This document shows positions 52,224 to 61,600 of a stretch of DNA of 64,000 nucleotides, piece by piece. Made by a program: the position numbers and the translations under genes. Location: positions 558,001-622,000 of the forward strand of contig OZ242174.1 in assembly GCA_965205685.1 (NCBI GenBank), written 5' to 3'. Source of the DNA: WTFY01 sp965205685 (GTDB lineage Bacteria; Pseudomonadota; Gammaproteobacteria; UBA4575). The notes under the pieces are model-generated. The model had not been told where the DNA came from. It made no database searches and saw only the letters and a program-made list of their open reading frames with translations. Within the stretch, counting starts at the first letter, position 1; the number at the start of each line of letters is the position of its first letter.

Positions 52224-53656
52224 CCCGGTGGGAGGCGGTAATCGGGCTGGAACTTCATGTGCAGCTGGCGACGCAGAGCAAGATTTTCTCCGCGGCTTCC
52301 ACGGCTTTCGGGGCCGAGCCGAATACCCAGGCGTGTGCAGTGGACCTGGGCCTGCCAGGCGTGCTGCCCGTGCTGAATCTTGAAGCGGTACGCATGGCCG
52401 TCATGTTCGGCCTTGCCATCGATGCCACGATTGCACAACGCAGTGTCTTTGCCCGGAAAAATTATTTTTACCCCGACCTGCCCAAGGGTTATCAAATCAG
52501 CCAGTACGAGCTGCCCATCGTCGAACACGGCCGGCTTGAAATCACCCTGGATGACGGGGTGCAGAAGGTCATTGGGATCACGCGCGCGCACCTAGAAGAG
52601 GATGCCGGAAAATCACTGCACGAGGAGTTCGACGAGTTCACCGGGGTCGACCTCAACCGGGCCGGTACGCCCCTGATCGAGGTCGTATCGGAGCCCGACA
52701 TGCGTTCTGCAAAAGAGGCCATCCTGTACATGAAAAAGATCCATTCGATCGTGCGTTACCTGGGGATTTCCGACGGCAACATGCAGGAAGGCTCGTTTCG
52801 ATGCGATGCCAATGTATCCATACGGCCTGCGGGGGATGCGAGCTACGGCACGCGCACGGAGATCAAGAACCTGAACTCGTTCCGGTTTGTGGAACGGGCC
52901 ATCGATTTTGAAATCGGGCGACAGACCGCGGTACTCGAGGATGGTGGAGAGATCGTGCAGGAAACGCGACTGTATGATGACGGCACCGGTGAAACACGCT
53001 CCATGAGAAGCAAGGAAGAGGCCAACGACTACCGCTATTTTCCAGACCCTGATCTGCTGCCTGTTGTCATCCCGCCGGACATGGTGGAAGCCATCCGGGA
53101 GCAGTTGCCCGAGTTGCCGTCGGAAAAAGCTGCACGCCTTTGCACGCAATACGGGCTCGATGCCCATGATGCAGAAACCCTGGCCACAAGCCGCGAACTG
53201 GCCGAGTACTTCGAGCACACCGCACGGCATACGGGTGCCGTGGCCAAGCTGGTGGTCAACTGGATCACCGGCGAACTCAGCGCGGCCCTGAACCAGGACC
53301 ATATTGAAATTACAGAAAGCCCGGTCTCAAGCACGATGCTTGCAGGCCTTCTGAACCGTATCGAAGACGGTACCATCTCCGGCAAGATTGCCAAGGATGT
53401 TTTCCGGTCTATGTGGGCGGGGGAGGGGGATGCAGACGCGATCATCGAATCCCGAGGCCTCAGGCAGATTACCGATGACTCGGAAATAGAGAGGCTGGTG
53501 GATCAGGTCCTTCAGGACAACCCGAAACAGGTGGAGCAGTTCCGCTCGGGCAAGGACAAGGTGTTCGGTTTTTTTGTGGGCCGCGTCATGAAGTTGTCCG
53601 AGGGAAAGGCCAACCCGAAACAGGTCAATGGCCTGCTGAGGAAAAAGCTGGGGTAG
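52220..53656 (+). CDS. gatB: Asp/Glu-tRNA amidotransferase subunit B
   Basis: Kinase and tRNA-binding subunit of GatCAB. The 478-residue protein opens with WEAVIGLELHVQLATQSKIFS, then NYFYPDLPKGYQISQYELPI, EDAGKSLH, VDLNRAGTPLIEVVSEPD and CDANVSIRP, all conserved; the C-terminal YqeY-like tRNA-binding tail ends in NPKQVNGLLRKKLG. It overlaps gatA by 4 bases and is tail-to-tail with prmC (2 bases apart). Confidence 0.97.
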   Translation: MTRWEAVIGLELHVQLATQSKIFSAASTAFGAEPNTQACAVDLGLPGVLPVLNLEAVRMAVMFGLAIDATIAQRSVFARKNYFYPDLPKGYQISQYELPIVEHGRLEITLDDGVQKVIGITRAHLEEDAGKSLHEEFDEFTGVDLNRAGTPLIEVVSEPDMRSAKEAILYMKKIHSIVRYLGISDGNMQEGSFRCDANVSIRPAGDASYGTRTEIKNLNSFRFVERAIDFEIGRQTAVLEDGGEIVQETRLYDDGTGETRSMRSKEEANDYRYFPDPDLLPVVIPPDMVEAIREQLPELPSEKAARLCTQYGLDAHDAETLATSRELAEYFEHTARHTGAVAKLVVNWITGELSAALNQDHIEITESPVSSTMLAGLLNRIEDGTISGKIAKDVFRSMWAGEGDADAIIESRGLRQITDDSEIERLVDQVLQDNPKQVEQFRSGKDKVFGFFVGRVMKLSEGKANPKQVNGLLRKKLG

Positions 53657-53658
53657 TC

Positions 53659-54516
53659 TCAGGGGCTGCGCTGCGCTCGGCCGGCTCCCAAACGCGCGCA
53701 ACTGACACGATCCTGTCCCGCGAGGTCCTGGCAGGTCCGAACCTGCTCGAAGCCGTGCTGCTGGAGCAGTTGACGGGTTTGTTGTCCCTGCCTGAAGCCA
53801 TGTTCGAGCACGATGTGTCCGCCCGGGGTCAGGTATCGGCCCGCCTGGCCGATGATCCACTCCAGGGCCTCCAGTCCGGATTCCCCGCTGATGAGCGCCA
53901 GCGCCGGTTCAAACTGTGCCACGTGAGCATCCAGGTCCGGGTCCTCTTCTGCGATGTACGGCGGGTTGGAAACGATCACGTCAAATCGGTGGTGCCCCAT
54001 GTTCTCGTACCAGTCGCTGTGGATGAAAACGATGTCGGTGACATGGCGTTTCGCGTTCATGCGTGCCACTTTCAGGGCCGGGGTGGAAATATCCGCAGCC
54101 ACCACCGTGCAGTCGCGGCGTTCCTTGGCAATGGCGACGGCGATGGCCCCGCATCCGGTACCCAGATCAAGGACTTTCACACCCTTCTTCTCGGCGATGC
54201 ACTGCAGCACGGTCTCCACGAGCAACTCAGTTTCGGGTCTGGGGATCAGGACATGTTCATTGACGATGAACTCCAGCGACCAGAATTCCTTTTTGCCCGA
54301 AATATGGGCAAGGGGTGTGCCCAGAAGCCGGCTTGAACAGCAGGACCTGAACCGGCTTTCTTCACTGCGAGACAGTGGGGTCTCGGGATGGGCGAACAGG
54401 CCGGCGTGTTCAATGTCACATGCATGGCAGACCAGGAGCTGTGCATCAAGTCGCGGGTTGTCGCAGACTTGTACCAGCCTGGCCGCTGCAAAATCCACCG
54501 CCTGCTGACGCGTCAT
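53659..54516 (-). CDS. prmC: Peptide chain release factor N5-glutamine methyltransferase
   Basis: Methylates the GGQ glutamine of RF1 and RF2. The 285-residue protein has an N-terminal helical domain, motif I VLDLGTGCGAIAVAIA near 114, and the substrate-binding NPPYIAEEDPDL near 183. ATG 54516 is used; a TTG at 54522 would add two residues. It lies 12 bases after prfA, whose product it modifies, a conserved hemA-prfA-prmC order. Confidence 0.95.
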   Translation of the reverse strand: MTRQQAVDFAAARLVQVCDNPRLDAQLLVCHACDIEHAGLFAHPETPLSRSEESRFRSCCSSRLLGTPLAHISGKKEFWSLEFIVNEHVLIPRPETELLVETVLQCIAEKKGVKVLDLGTGCGAIAVAIAKERRDCTVVAADISTPALKVARMNAKRHVTDIVFIHSDWYENMGHHRFDVIVSNPPYIAEEDPDLDAHVAQFEPALALISGESGLEALEWIIGQAGRYLTPGGHIVLEHGFRQGQQTRQLLQQHGFEQVRTCQDLAGQDRVSCARLGAGRAQRSP

Positions 54517-54528
54517 CGCCAAAGGGTG

Positions 54529-55614
54529 TTACGGTTCGCCCAGGGTCGCGAGCTGGTCGGCCTGATACTCGTTTCGCAATGGCTGGATCACCGGGTCCAT
54601 GTCGCCCTGCATCATTTCATCCAGCTTGTACAGGGTCAGGCCGATCCGGTGGTCCGTGATACGGCCCTGCGGAAAATTGTAGGTGCGGATGCGTTCCGAA
54701 CGATCGCCGCTGCCGACCAGGCTGCGACGGGTTTCGGCCTGCTGCTCGAACTGTTTTTTTCGTTCCTGATCCAGCAGTCGTGCGCTGAGCAGCGACATGG
54801 CGCGTGCACGGTTCTTGTGCTGTGACCTCTCATCCTGGCATTCCACCACGATGCCGCTGGGAAGGTGCGTGATACGAATGGCGGAGTCCGTCTTGTTGAC
54901 ATGCTGGCCGCCTGCACCGGAAGCCCGGAATATGTCGATGCGCAAGTCGGCATTGTCAATCTCGACATCGTCGATTTCACTGACCTCCGGCATGATTGCA
55001 ATGGTGGCCGCAGAGGTGTGGATACGTCCCTGTGATTCGGTGACCGGCACGCGCTGCACCCGGTGTGCCCCGGATTCAAACTTCAAGTTTGAATACACGT
55101 CCGTACCGGAAATCTTGACAATGATTTCCTTGTACCCTCCGTGGTCGCCCTCGCTCTTGTTGAGCACTTCCATTTTCCACTTTTTGTTTTCTGCATAACG
55201 GGAATACATGCGGAACAGGTCGCCGGCGAAAATGGCGGCTTCATCCCCGCCGGTGCCGGCGCGGATCTCCAGGAACACATTGCCCTGATCGTGCGGGTCC
55301 TTGGGCAGAAGCAGCACCTGTAATTCGCCCTCGAGCTGATCGATGCGCTTTGCAGTGACTTTGGTTTCCTCCTGGGCCATTTTTTTCAGGCTTTCGTCCT
55401 GATCGCCTAGCAGTTCCTGCGCATAGGCGAGGTCTTCCACGAGGCGTCGGTGCTCATCGAATTTTTTCACGATGGGCTCCAGTTGCGCGTACTCCCTGGA
55501 AAGTGCAGCAAACCGGGCCTGGTCCCTGACAATTTCCGCATCAGAAAGCGAGACGGAAATTTCCTCATGCCGCTCCTTGAGGGTCTCGAGCTTGTGGACA
55601 ATTGAATCTTTCAT
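54529..55614 (-). CDS. prfA: Peptide chain release factor 1
   Basis: Terminates translation at UAA and UAG. The 361 residues contain the catalytic GGQ in ASGAGGQHVNKTDSA near residue 232 and the anticodon-like loop PVT in RVQRVPVTESQGRIHTS near 186 (E. coli has PAT). Located between hemA and prmC on the same strand; 92 bases separate it from the hemA stop. Confidence 0.97.
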   Translation of the reverse strand: MKDSIVHKLETLKERHEEISVSLSDAEIVRDQARFAALSREYAQLEPIVKKFDEHRRLVEDLAYAQELLGDQDESLKKMAQEETKVTAKRIDQLEGELQVLLLPKDPHDQGNVFLEIRAGTGGDEAAIFAGDLFRMYSRYAENKKWKMEVLNKSEGDHGGYKEIIVKISGTDVYSNLKFESGAHRVQRVPVTESQGRIHTSAATIAIMPEVSEIDDVEIDNADLRIDIFRASGAGGQHVNKTDSAIRITHLPSGIVVECQDERSQHKNRARAMSLLSARLLDQERKKQFEQQAETRRSLVGSGDRSERIRTYNFPQGRITDHRIGLTLYKLDEMMQGDMDPVIQPLRNEYQADQLATLGEP

Positions 55615-55706
55615 GGTGCGAACTGTGGTATGGGAACGCAGGCCGGCTGCGGTATACGGGGCCTCCCGGCTGCCCGGCCTGTCATGCCAGAGTATGGCAG
55701 AAGGGA

Positions 55707-56984
55707 TTAGTACTCATTGGGGCCTTCGGGCGGGATATTTAACAGTATCCGCGCGGCATCGATCAACTCGTTTTTGCCTTGCTTGGCAGCCAGGTTCAGT
55801 GCTTCGCTGGGGTCGTGCATGAACTTGTTGCTCAACGTATAGGCCAGGTAGTGCAGGGTTTCCTCCACCGATTTTCCCTGCTCGAGCATTTTTCTGGCTT
55901 TCTCAAGCACATCGTCGCGCTGCGATTCGGTCTTGTCACGAAAGGCCCGCACGGTATCGACCACCCCTTGACCGCGCTGTCGCAAGAAAAATTTTTCGAC
56001 CTCCCTGGCAATAATTTCCTCGGCGGCCCTGGCTGCTTTCTGGCGGGACTTCAGGTTGTCCTGGATGACATCCTGAAGGTCGTCCACCGTGTACAGGTAG
56101 ACGTCGGAAAGCCCGGCAACCTCGGGTTCGATGTCCCTGGGAACGGCAAGATCCACCATGAAAATGGGCTTGTGCTTGCGTTTTTTCAGGGCGCGCTCAA
56201 CCAGCCCCTTGCCGAGAATCGGCAGTGTGCTGGCCGTCGCCGTGATTACGATTTCGGACTCGGGCAGGGCAGCGTTGACAAAGCTCAGGCCCACGCCGTG
56301 CCCGCCGACCCGCTCGGCGATGTTTTCTGCACGTTCGACACTGCGATTGGCAACCACGATCTTGCGTATTCCGGCAGCTTTCAGATGTTCGGCTGCAAGT
56401 TCAATGGTCTCGCCTGCACCGATCAGCAAGGCGGAATGATGCTGCAGTTCCCCGAATATTTTTTTCGACAGCGAAACCGCTGCGGATGCCACCGACACCG
56501 GGTTCGCGCCGATCTCCGTGCTCGTTCGCACTTCCTTGGCCACGCTGAAGGCATGCTGGAAAAGCTGGTTGAGGTCACGCCCGACAGTGCCTGCCTTCGA
56601 GGCGTCCTGATAGGCAGTCTTCAGCTGCCCCAGGATTTGCGGTTCCCCGAGTACCATCGAGTCCAGCCCGCAGGCCACGCGAAAGATGTGGTGCACCGTG
56701 GAACGGTCCTGGTAGTCATACAGGTACGGTGCCGTGTGATCGGATTTCAGGTTGTGGAAGGCGTTCAGCCAGTTCAGGATGCCCTTTTTGCCTTCATGCA
56801 TCTGCGTCACCTTGCAGTACAGCTCGGTTCTGTTGCAGGTCGACACGATCAGGGCCTCTTTGACCTGGGGAACCTCGATCAGTTTTCGCAGCGCAGCGCG
56901 CAGGTTCTGCTCGCTGATGGCGACAAGCTCACGCACATGAACCGGCGCGGTCGTGTGGTTAATGCCAAGCGTGAGTAAAGCCAT
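55707..56984 (-). CDS. hemA: Glutamyl-tRNA reductase
   Basis: Reduces Glu-tRNA to glutamate-1-semialdehyde, the first step of tetrapyrrole synthesis. The 425-residue protein has catalytic Cys50 in VSTCNRTELY, GEPQILGQLKTAY near 121, NADPH-binding region SALLIGAGETIELAAEHL near 182 and a C-terminal dimerisation helix. Divergent from the TPR lipoprotein gene across 167 bases, which should hold both promoters; no firm hexamers were identified there. Confidence 0.97.
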   Translation of the reverse strand: MALLTLGINHTTAPVHVRELVAISEQNLRAALRKLIEVPQVKEALIVSTCNRTELYCKVTQMHEGKKGILNWLNAFHNLKSDHTAPYLYDYQDRSTVHHIFRVACGLDSMVLGEPQILGQLKTAYQDASKAGTVGRDLNQLFQHAFSVAKEVRTSTEIGANPVSVASAAVSLSKKIFGELQHHSALLIGAGETIELAAEHLKAAGIRKIVVANRSVERAENIAERVGGHGVGLSFVNAALPESEIVITATASTLPILGKGLVERALKKRKHKPIFMVDLAVPRDIEPEVAGLSDVYLYTVDDLQDVIQDNLKSRQKAARAAEEIIAREVEKFFLRQRGQGVVDTVRAFRDKTESQRDDVLEKARKMLEQGKSVEETLHYLAYTLSNKFMHDPSEALNLAAKQGKNELIDAARILLNIPPEGPNEY

Positions 56985-57151
56985 GGGAACAGGAAATGTT
57001 CACTGCAAATGGGGATCGTGCAGGTTGGGATACGGGCATGACATGGTCTGTCCTAGTCACTGTGGATTCTGCCAAATTGCATATGTAATGCACAGATAAC
57101 TCAAGTAATATCTGTAATAGTTTAATCGAGTTCTCAACTCAACATAGTATA

Positions 57152-58909
57152 TTGGCAATAAAGTTCTCTATCCTGCAGGTTTTGGGGGGGCCAATCCTGC
57201 TTGCGGCTGCGCTCTGGCTGTCCGGTTGTGCCACCGCGCCTGTCGAAACCGCCGAAGCCGAACGCATGCCGGACCCGGATTCGCCGCTTGAGATAAGCCA
57301 GGCGCCTGCCTCCGAGTACGACACCCACTCAGACCTGTTGTATGAAATTCTCCTGGGCGAGTTATCTGGTCAGTTCAATGACGTTCACCAGGCGCTGGAG
57401 CATTACGTGCGTGCTACCGAACTCAGTGACGATCCGCAGGTGGCCGAACGCGCGACACGAATTGCCATGGTGGCCAGGAATTGGGAAGTGGGTCTGCGGG
57501 CGGCACATCGCTGGTCGGAACTGGCGGCTGACGATCCGAAGTTGCACCAGATTCTCGGTGTGCTTGAACTGCGAAACGGCAACGTTGATCAGGCGATGGT
57601 GCAATTTGAAAAAATCATACAGGCGTCCGGGGATGCCCCGCAAAATGGCTTTGGCATCATTGGTGCCATACTGACCCGAGAGCCTGATTCCGAAGCGGCC
57701 ATGCGACTGCTTGAGAAGCTGGTCAACGAGCATTTTGAAAACCCCTATGGACATCTCACGCTCGCCGGCTTTGCCCTGCAGGCCGGGGATTATCTGCGTG
57801 CACTGGATGAAAGCGAACTGGCCATCGGCTTTGGGCCGGACCTGACAGAAGCCCGCATCCTGCAGGTCCAGGCCTTGCTGGGGCTTGAGGAAACCGATGA
57901 TGCCCTCACGAACATGAAGGCGCTGGCCGAGGAAGCCCCGGAAAACCGCGAACTGCGCATCTCGTATGCGCGCATGCTGCTGACTGCAAAACGATACGAG
58001 GAGGCCGAGGCCGAGTTCGAGGCACTGCATGCGGAAAGTCCCGAAGACAGCGAATTGATCTACACACTCGGCCTGCTGCATTTGCAGCAGGAGCAGTTTG
58101 AGGCCGCCCGGGAAGATTTCACCCGCTTGATCCAGCAGGGTCAGCGCAAGGATGAGGGACACTACTACCTGGGGCGAATCGCCGAGGAGCAAAACGACTT
58201 TCAGACAGCCATCGCCGAATTCGAGAAAGTAGGGAAAAGGCAGTATTACCTGGATTCCAGAGCCCGGATTGCGTCCATTTATGCGGATCTCGAAGGCCTG
58301 GAAAGAGCCCAGCAGTACCTGGTTGAATTTCGCACTCAACTGGACTCGACGGACGACGTGGTCCAGGTGTATTTGATCGAGGGACAGCTGTTGCACGATC
58401 AAAAGCTCTACGTGGCGGCCATCGACTTGTATAGCAAAGGGCTGCAAAAGTTTCCGGGCCATAGTGACCTGCTGTATGCACGCGCCTTGATGGCCGAAGA
58501 AATCGACCGGATCGACATGCTTGAATCCGATCTGAGAGCCATCCTGTCCAACGACCCGGACAATGCCTCGGCATTGAATGCCCTGGGATATACCCTGGCC
58601 GATCATAACTTCCGCATTGATGAGGCACTGGTATACATCCAGCGTGCCCTTGAGATCCGTCCGGATGATCCTGCGGTCATCGACAGCATGGGCTGGGTCC
58701 AGTTTCGCCTAGGCAATTACGACCAAGCGGAGCAGTACCTGCGCAAGGCATACGGGCTGCTCAAGGATGCAGAAATCGGCGGGCATCTTGTGGAATTGTT
58801 CTGGGCGCAGGGAGATCACGAGGGTGCAAGAAAAATGATGCAGGAAGTGCTGGAGCGCTTTCCCGATGAGGAATACCTGCTGGAACTGCAAAGAAAATTC
58901 CAGCAGTAA
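57152..58909 (+). CDS. TPR-repeat outer membrane lipoprotein
   Basis: Unknown molecular function. The 585-residue protein begins with a lipoprotein signal ending LWLSGCATA (lipobox LSGC, Cys near residue 26). Many tetratricopeptide repeats follow, clearest around residues 245-300, 410-450 and 470-560 (ALNALGYTLADHNFRIDEALVYIQRALEI). The start is a TTG at 57152, the only candidate with the basic N-region. It sits between hemA and lolB as in Pseudomonas, where the equivalent gene is conserved, suggesting a link to envelope assembly (inference). Confidence 0.85.
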   Translation: MAIKFSILQVLGGPILLAAALWLSGCATAPVETAEAERMPDPDSPLEISQAPASEYDTHSDLLYEILLGELSGQFNDVHQALEHYVRATELSDDPQVAERATRIAMVARNWEVGLRAAHRWSELAADDPKLHQILGVLELRNGNVDQAMVQFEKIIQASGDAPQNGFGIIGAILTREPDSEAAMRLLEKLVNEHFENPYGHLTLAGFALQAGDYLRALDESELAIGFGPDLTEARILQVQALLGLEETDDALTNMKALAEEAPENRELRISYARMLLTAKRYEEAEAEFEALHAESPEDSELIYTLGLLHLQQEQFEAAREDFTRLIQQGQRKDEGHYYLGRIAEEQNDFQTAIAEFEKVGKRQYYLDSRARIASIYADLEGLERAQQYLVEFRTQLDSTDDVVQVYLIEGQLLHDQKLYVAAIDLYSKGLQKFPGHSDLLYARALMAEEIDRIDMLESDLRAILSNDPDNASALNALGYTLADHNFRIDEALVYIQRALEIRPDDPAVIDSMGWVQFRLGNYDQAEQYLRKAYGLLKDAEIGGHLVELFWAQGDHEGARKMMQEVLERFPDEEYLLELQRKFQQ

Positions 58910-58922
58910 GGTGCATGGTCCG

Positions 58923-59525
58923 ATGCACCGATCCAGTATTTTTTGTGCTGTCCTGCTGGTGCTGGCCGCATGCGCAACCGTTCGCGAACCGCCCGTTCCA
59001 TTGCTTCCCGATTCCGCTCGCCAGCAGGCGTGGGAGACCCATCATGCGCACCTTGGAAAGCTGCAGACATGGGGCCTGAAGGGCCGGGTGGCAGGGAAAT
59101 CGGATGACGAGGGGTTCCAGGCGGGCGTGCGCTGGGAGCAGCGCCTACAGACATTCAGCATCGACTTGCACGGTCCGCTGGGAGGCAAGACCGCGGCCAT
59201 CTCCGGAATGGCGGGGAAGGTGGAAATCCAGACCTCCAGGGGAGAACATTACCTTGCAAAAGACCCGGAAACCCTGATGCGGGAGTTGTTCGGCTATGCA
59301 TTGCCCGTGACCGGATTGCGGTATTGGGTGCGTGGTGTCCCCGATCCCGACCAGAAAGTCCTGTCGCTGGAACTCGATGCACAGGGTCGTCTCAGGCACC
59401 TCAGCCAGGCGGGATGGAGCATTGACTATAATCGCTACCACGAGGGGTCACCGGCATTGCCGGCGTTGATTGTGATTTCAAGCACCGGCCTGGATGCGAA
59501 AATCATTGTGGACCAGTGGTTTTGA
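58923..59525 (+). CDS. lolB: Outer-membrane lipoprotein receptor LolB
   Basis: Accepts lipoproteins from LolA and inserts them in the outer membrane. The 200-residue protein has a lipoprotein signal with VLAACAT (Cys at residue 17), then WGLKGRVAGKSDDEGFQAGVRWEQ near 50-70 and the hydrophobic loop region FSIDLHGPLGGKTA. ATG 58923 gives the signal; the frame opens a little earlier within the TPR gene. It lies 13 bases after that gene, and ispE follows after 51 bases. Confidence 0.92.
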   Translation: MHRSSIFCAVLLVLAACATVREPPVPLLPDSARQQAWETHHAHLGKLQTWGLKGRVAGKSDDEGFQAGVRWEQRLQTFSIDLHGPLGGKTAAISGMAGKVEIQTSRGEHYLAKDPETLMRELFGYALPVTGLRYWVRGVPDPDQKVLSLELDAQGRLRHLSQAGWSIDYNRYHEGSPALPALIVISSTGLDAKIIVDQWF

Positions 59526-59576
59526 ATACGCCATCGAACCAGCCAGCGGGGCCTGTCGCAGATTGAAGGATCGACA

Positions 59577-60446
59577 TTGAACACCGACACACGCGATGGC
59601 CGGGCAGGCGGCACATGGCCGGCTCCGGCAAAGCTGAACCTCTTCCTGCATATCGTGGGCCGCCGGGCCGACGGCTATCACCTGCTGCAAACGGCTATCC
59701 AGTTTATTGACGTCTGCGATGAGTTGAGTCTCGCAGTCAATGAGGGTGGAGGTATCCGGTGTACCGATGCCGATAACGGCATGCCTCGCGACGACGACCT
59801 GACGGTGCGTGCGGCCAGGCTGTTGCAACGCGAATGCCGCATGCAAAAGGGCGTGGACATCCGTCTCAGGAAGGTCATACCGACTGGTGCGGGGTTTGGT
59901 GGTGGCAGTTCCGATGCGGCCACGGTGTTGCTGGCGCTCAATCGTCTCTGGGACTGCGGCCTGGACGTGAGGGCCCTGGAGGCAATCGCTGTTCAACTGG
60001 GTGCCGATGTTCCGGTGTTTGTGCGCGGGGAGGCCTGCTGGGTGGAAGGAATCGGCGAGCAGTTGCAGGCCATGGATTTCCCCGAGCCCTGGTACGTTGC
60101 GGTATTTCCCCGTGTGCATCTCGACACCCGGAAAATGTTTTCCGAACAGGATCTGGTACGGGACTGTGCGCCGATCGCGGCACACGACTTCACGCTGGCG
60201 CGAACACAGAATGTATTCGAGCCGATCGCCCGTCAACATGCCGACGTGGAACGTGCCTGGCAGTGGCTCAGCCAGCATTCGCGTGTCCGGCTTACCGGCT
60301 CGGGTAGCGGTCTGTTTGCATCCTGCGAGTCCCGGGACCAGGCAGAGACCATCGCCGCGGATTGCCCGGGGGAGTTCGCGGCTTTTGTGACGAAGGGCAT
60401 GAATCGTTCGCCTGTGTATTCGCTATGCGAGTATAATCGCGTATAG
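59577..60446 (+). CDS. ispE: 4-diphosphocytidyl-2-C-methyl-D-erythritol kinase
   Basis: GHMP kinase in the MEP isoprenoid pathway. The 289 residues show PAPAKLNLFLHIVGRRADGYHLL near 16-38, the phosphate loop PTGAGFGGGSSDAATVLLAL near 101-120 with catalytic Asp, and a terminal RLTGSGSGLFASC. The start is a TTG at 59577 with an AAGGA site 7 bases upstream. It is immediately followed by the tRNA-Gln gene, as in Pseudomonas. Confidence 0.95.
   Translation: MNTDTRDGRAGGTWPAPAKLNLFLHIVGRRADGYHLLQTAIQFIDVCDELSLAVNEGGGIRCTDADNGMPRDDDLTVRAARLLQRECRMQKGVDIRLRKVIPTGAGFGGGSSDAATVLLALNRLWDCGLDVRALEAIAVQLGADVPVFVRGEACWVEGIGEQLQAMDFPEPWYVAVFPRVHLDTRKMFSEQDLVRDCAPIAAHDFTLARTQNVFEPIARQHADVERAWQWLSQHSRVRLTGSGSGLFASCESRDQAETIAADCPGEFAAFVTKGMNRSPVYSLCEYNRV
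60407..60437 (+). promoter_or_regulatory. Possible promoter for tRNA-Gln
   Basis: A perfect TATAAT (60432-60437) within the end of ispE lies 27 bases before the tRNA 5' end. The best -35 candidate TTCGCC (60407-60412) is 19 bases upstream and only weakly matches, so read-through from ispE is also possible. Confidence 0.35.
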
Positions 60447-60463
60447 TCGCGTACCTGAATATT

Positions 60464-60538
60464 TGGGCCGTCGCCAAGTGGTAAGGCACCGGGTTTTGAT
60501 CCCGGCATTCGCAGGTTCGAATCCTGCCGGCCCAGCCA
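60464..60538 (+). tRNA. tRNA-Gln (anticodon TTG)
   Basis: 75 bases including an encoded CCA. The acceptor stem pairs GGGCCG with CGGCCC, the T arm contains GGTTCGAATCC, the D arm GCCAAGTGGTAAGGC, and the anticodon loop reads TTTTGAT between CCGGG and CCCGG, giving anticodon TTG. It closely resembles E. coli tRNA-Gln. Lies between ispE and prs. Confidence 0.98.
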
Positions 60539-60574
60539 ATGTACCTATTTGCACAAGCAAGGCGCTATACCAAT

Positions 60575-61549
60575 ATGATTCGTGAACGAGAATTGCCGGT
60601 CGACAGCAGCCTCATGGTGTTTTCCGGTAACGCACACCCTACGCTCTCGCAGAATATAGTCGACCACCTGAACATTCCTTTGGGAAAAGCATTGATCAGT
60701 CGCTTCAGCGACGGGGAAGTGCAGGTGGAGATTCAGGAGAACGTGCGCGGCAAGGATGTCTTTATCGTCCAGCCGACCAGCATGCCGACCAATGATCACA
60801 TCATGGAACTGCTGATCATTGTGGATGCCTTGAGGCGCGCCTCGGCAGAACGGATTACCACGGTGATTCCCTATTTCGGTTATTCGCGCCAGGACCGTCG
60901 CGTTCGTTCGATACGGGTCCCCATATCTGCCAAGGTCGTGGCCAACCTGCTTTCAAGCGTCGGGGCAAACCGGGTGCTTACCGTCGACCTGCACGCCGAC
61001 CAGATTCAGGGCTTTTTCGATATTCCTGTGGACAATGTGTATGCCTCGCCCGTACTGCTGGGAGATATCTACAAGCGCATGCATCCCAATCTGATCGTCG
61101 TGTCCCCCGATGTGGGCGGTGTGGTGCGCGCCAGGGCCCTGGCCAAGCGCCTGGATGACGCCGACCTGGCCATCATCGACAAACGTCGGCCCCGTGCCAA
61201 CCAGGCCAAGGTCATGCACATCATCGGAGAGGTGGAAGGCAAGGATTGTTTTATCATTGACGATCTGGTAGATACTGCGGGCACTTTGTGTCAGGCAGCC
61301 AGCGCCCTGAAAAAGCACGGCGCCAGTGCGGTCCGGGCGTATGCCACCCACCCGGTGCTTTCCGGCAATGCCATCAAGAACATCGAGAACTCTGAACTGG
61401 ATGAGTTGGTAGTAACTGATACAATCGCCCTGCGTGAAGATGCCCGGGCATGTTCCCGGATACGTCAACTGGAGGTTTCGGCGCTGATTGCCGAGTCCAT
61501 GCGCAGGATCAACCAGGAAGAGTCGGTCAGCACCCTTTACATGGATTGA
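60575..61549 (+). CDS. prs: Ribose-phosphate pyrophosphokinase
   Basis: Makes PRPP for nucleotide, His and Trp synthesis. Family blocks: FSGNAHPTLSQNI near the N-terminus, FSDGEVQVEIQENVRG, YFGYSRQDRRVRS, VLTVDLHADQIQGFFD, SPDVGGVVRARALAKRL and the PRPP-binding FIIDDLVDTAGT. The start is uncertain: ATG 60575 gives 324 residues, while ATG 60614 gives 311 and fits the usual E. coli length better; an ATG at 60539 abutting the tRNA is unlikely. Confidence 0.95.
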   Translation: MIRERELPVDSSLMVFSGNAHPTLSQNIVDHLNIPLGKALISRFSDGEVQVEIQENVRGKDVFIVQPTSMPTNDHIMELLIIVDALRRASAERITTVIPYFGYSRQDRRVRSIRVPISAKVVANLLSSVGANRVLTVDLHADQIQGFFDIPVDNVYASPVLLGDIYKRMHPNLIVVSPDVGGVVRARALAKRLDDADLAIIDKRRPRANQAKVMHIIGEVEGKDCFIIDDLVDTAGTLCQAASALKKHGASAVRAYATHPVLSGNAIKNIENSELDELVVTDTIALREDARACSRIRQLEVSALIAESMRRINQEESVSTLYMD

Positions 61550-61600
61550 CGGGGATAGCAGCCGGGGCGGATGACGCCTCGAAAACAGTCGGAGAAAAGC

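Noticed and set aside
57362..58606. Open frame of 414 codons antisense to the TPR lipoprotein
   Set aside because: The sense frame has a lipobox and clear TPR repeats; the antisense frame shows no motif.
60539..60574. prs starting at the ATG abutting the tRNA 3' end
   Set aside because: It would begin in the tRNA processing site and add a non-conserved extension.
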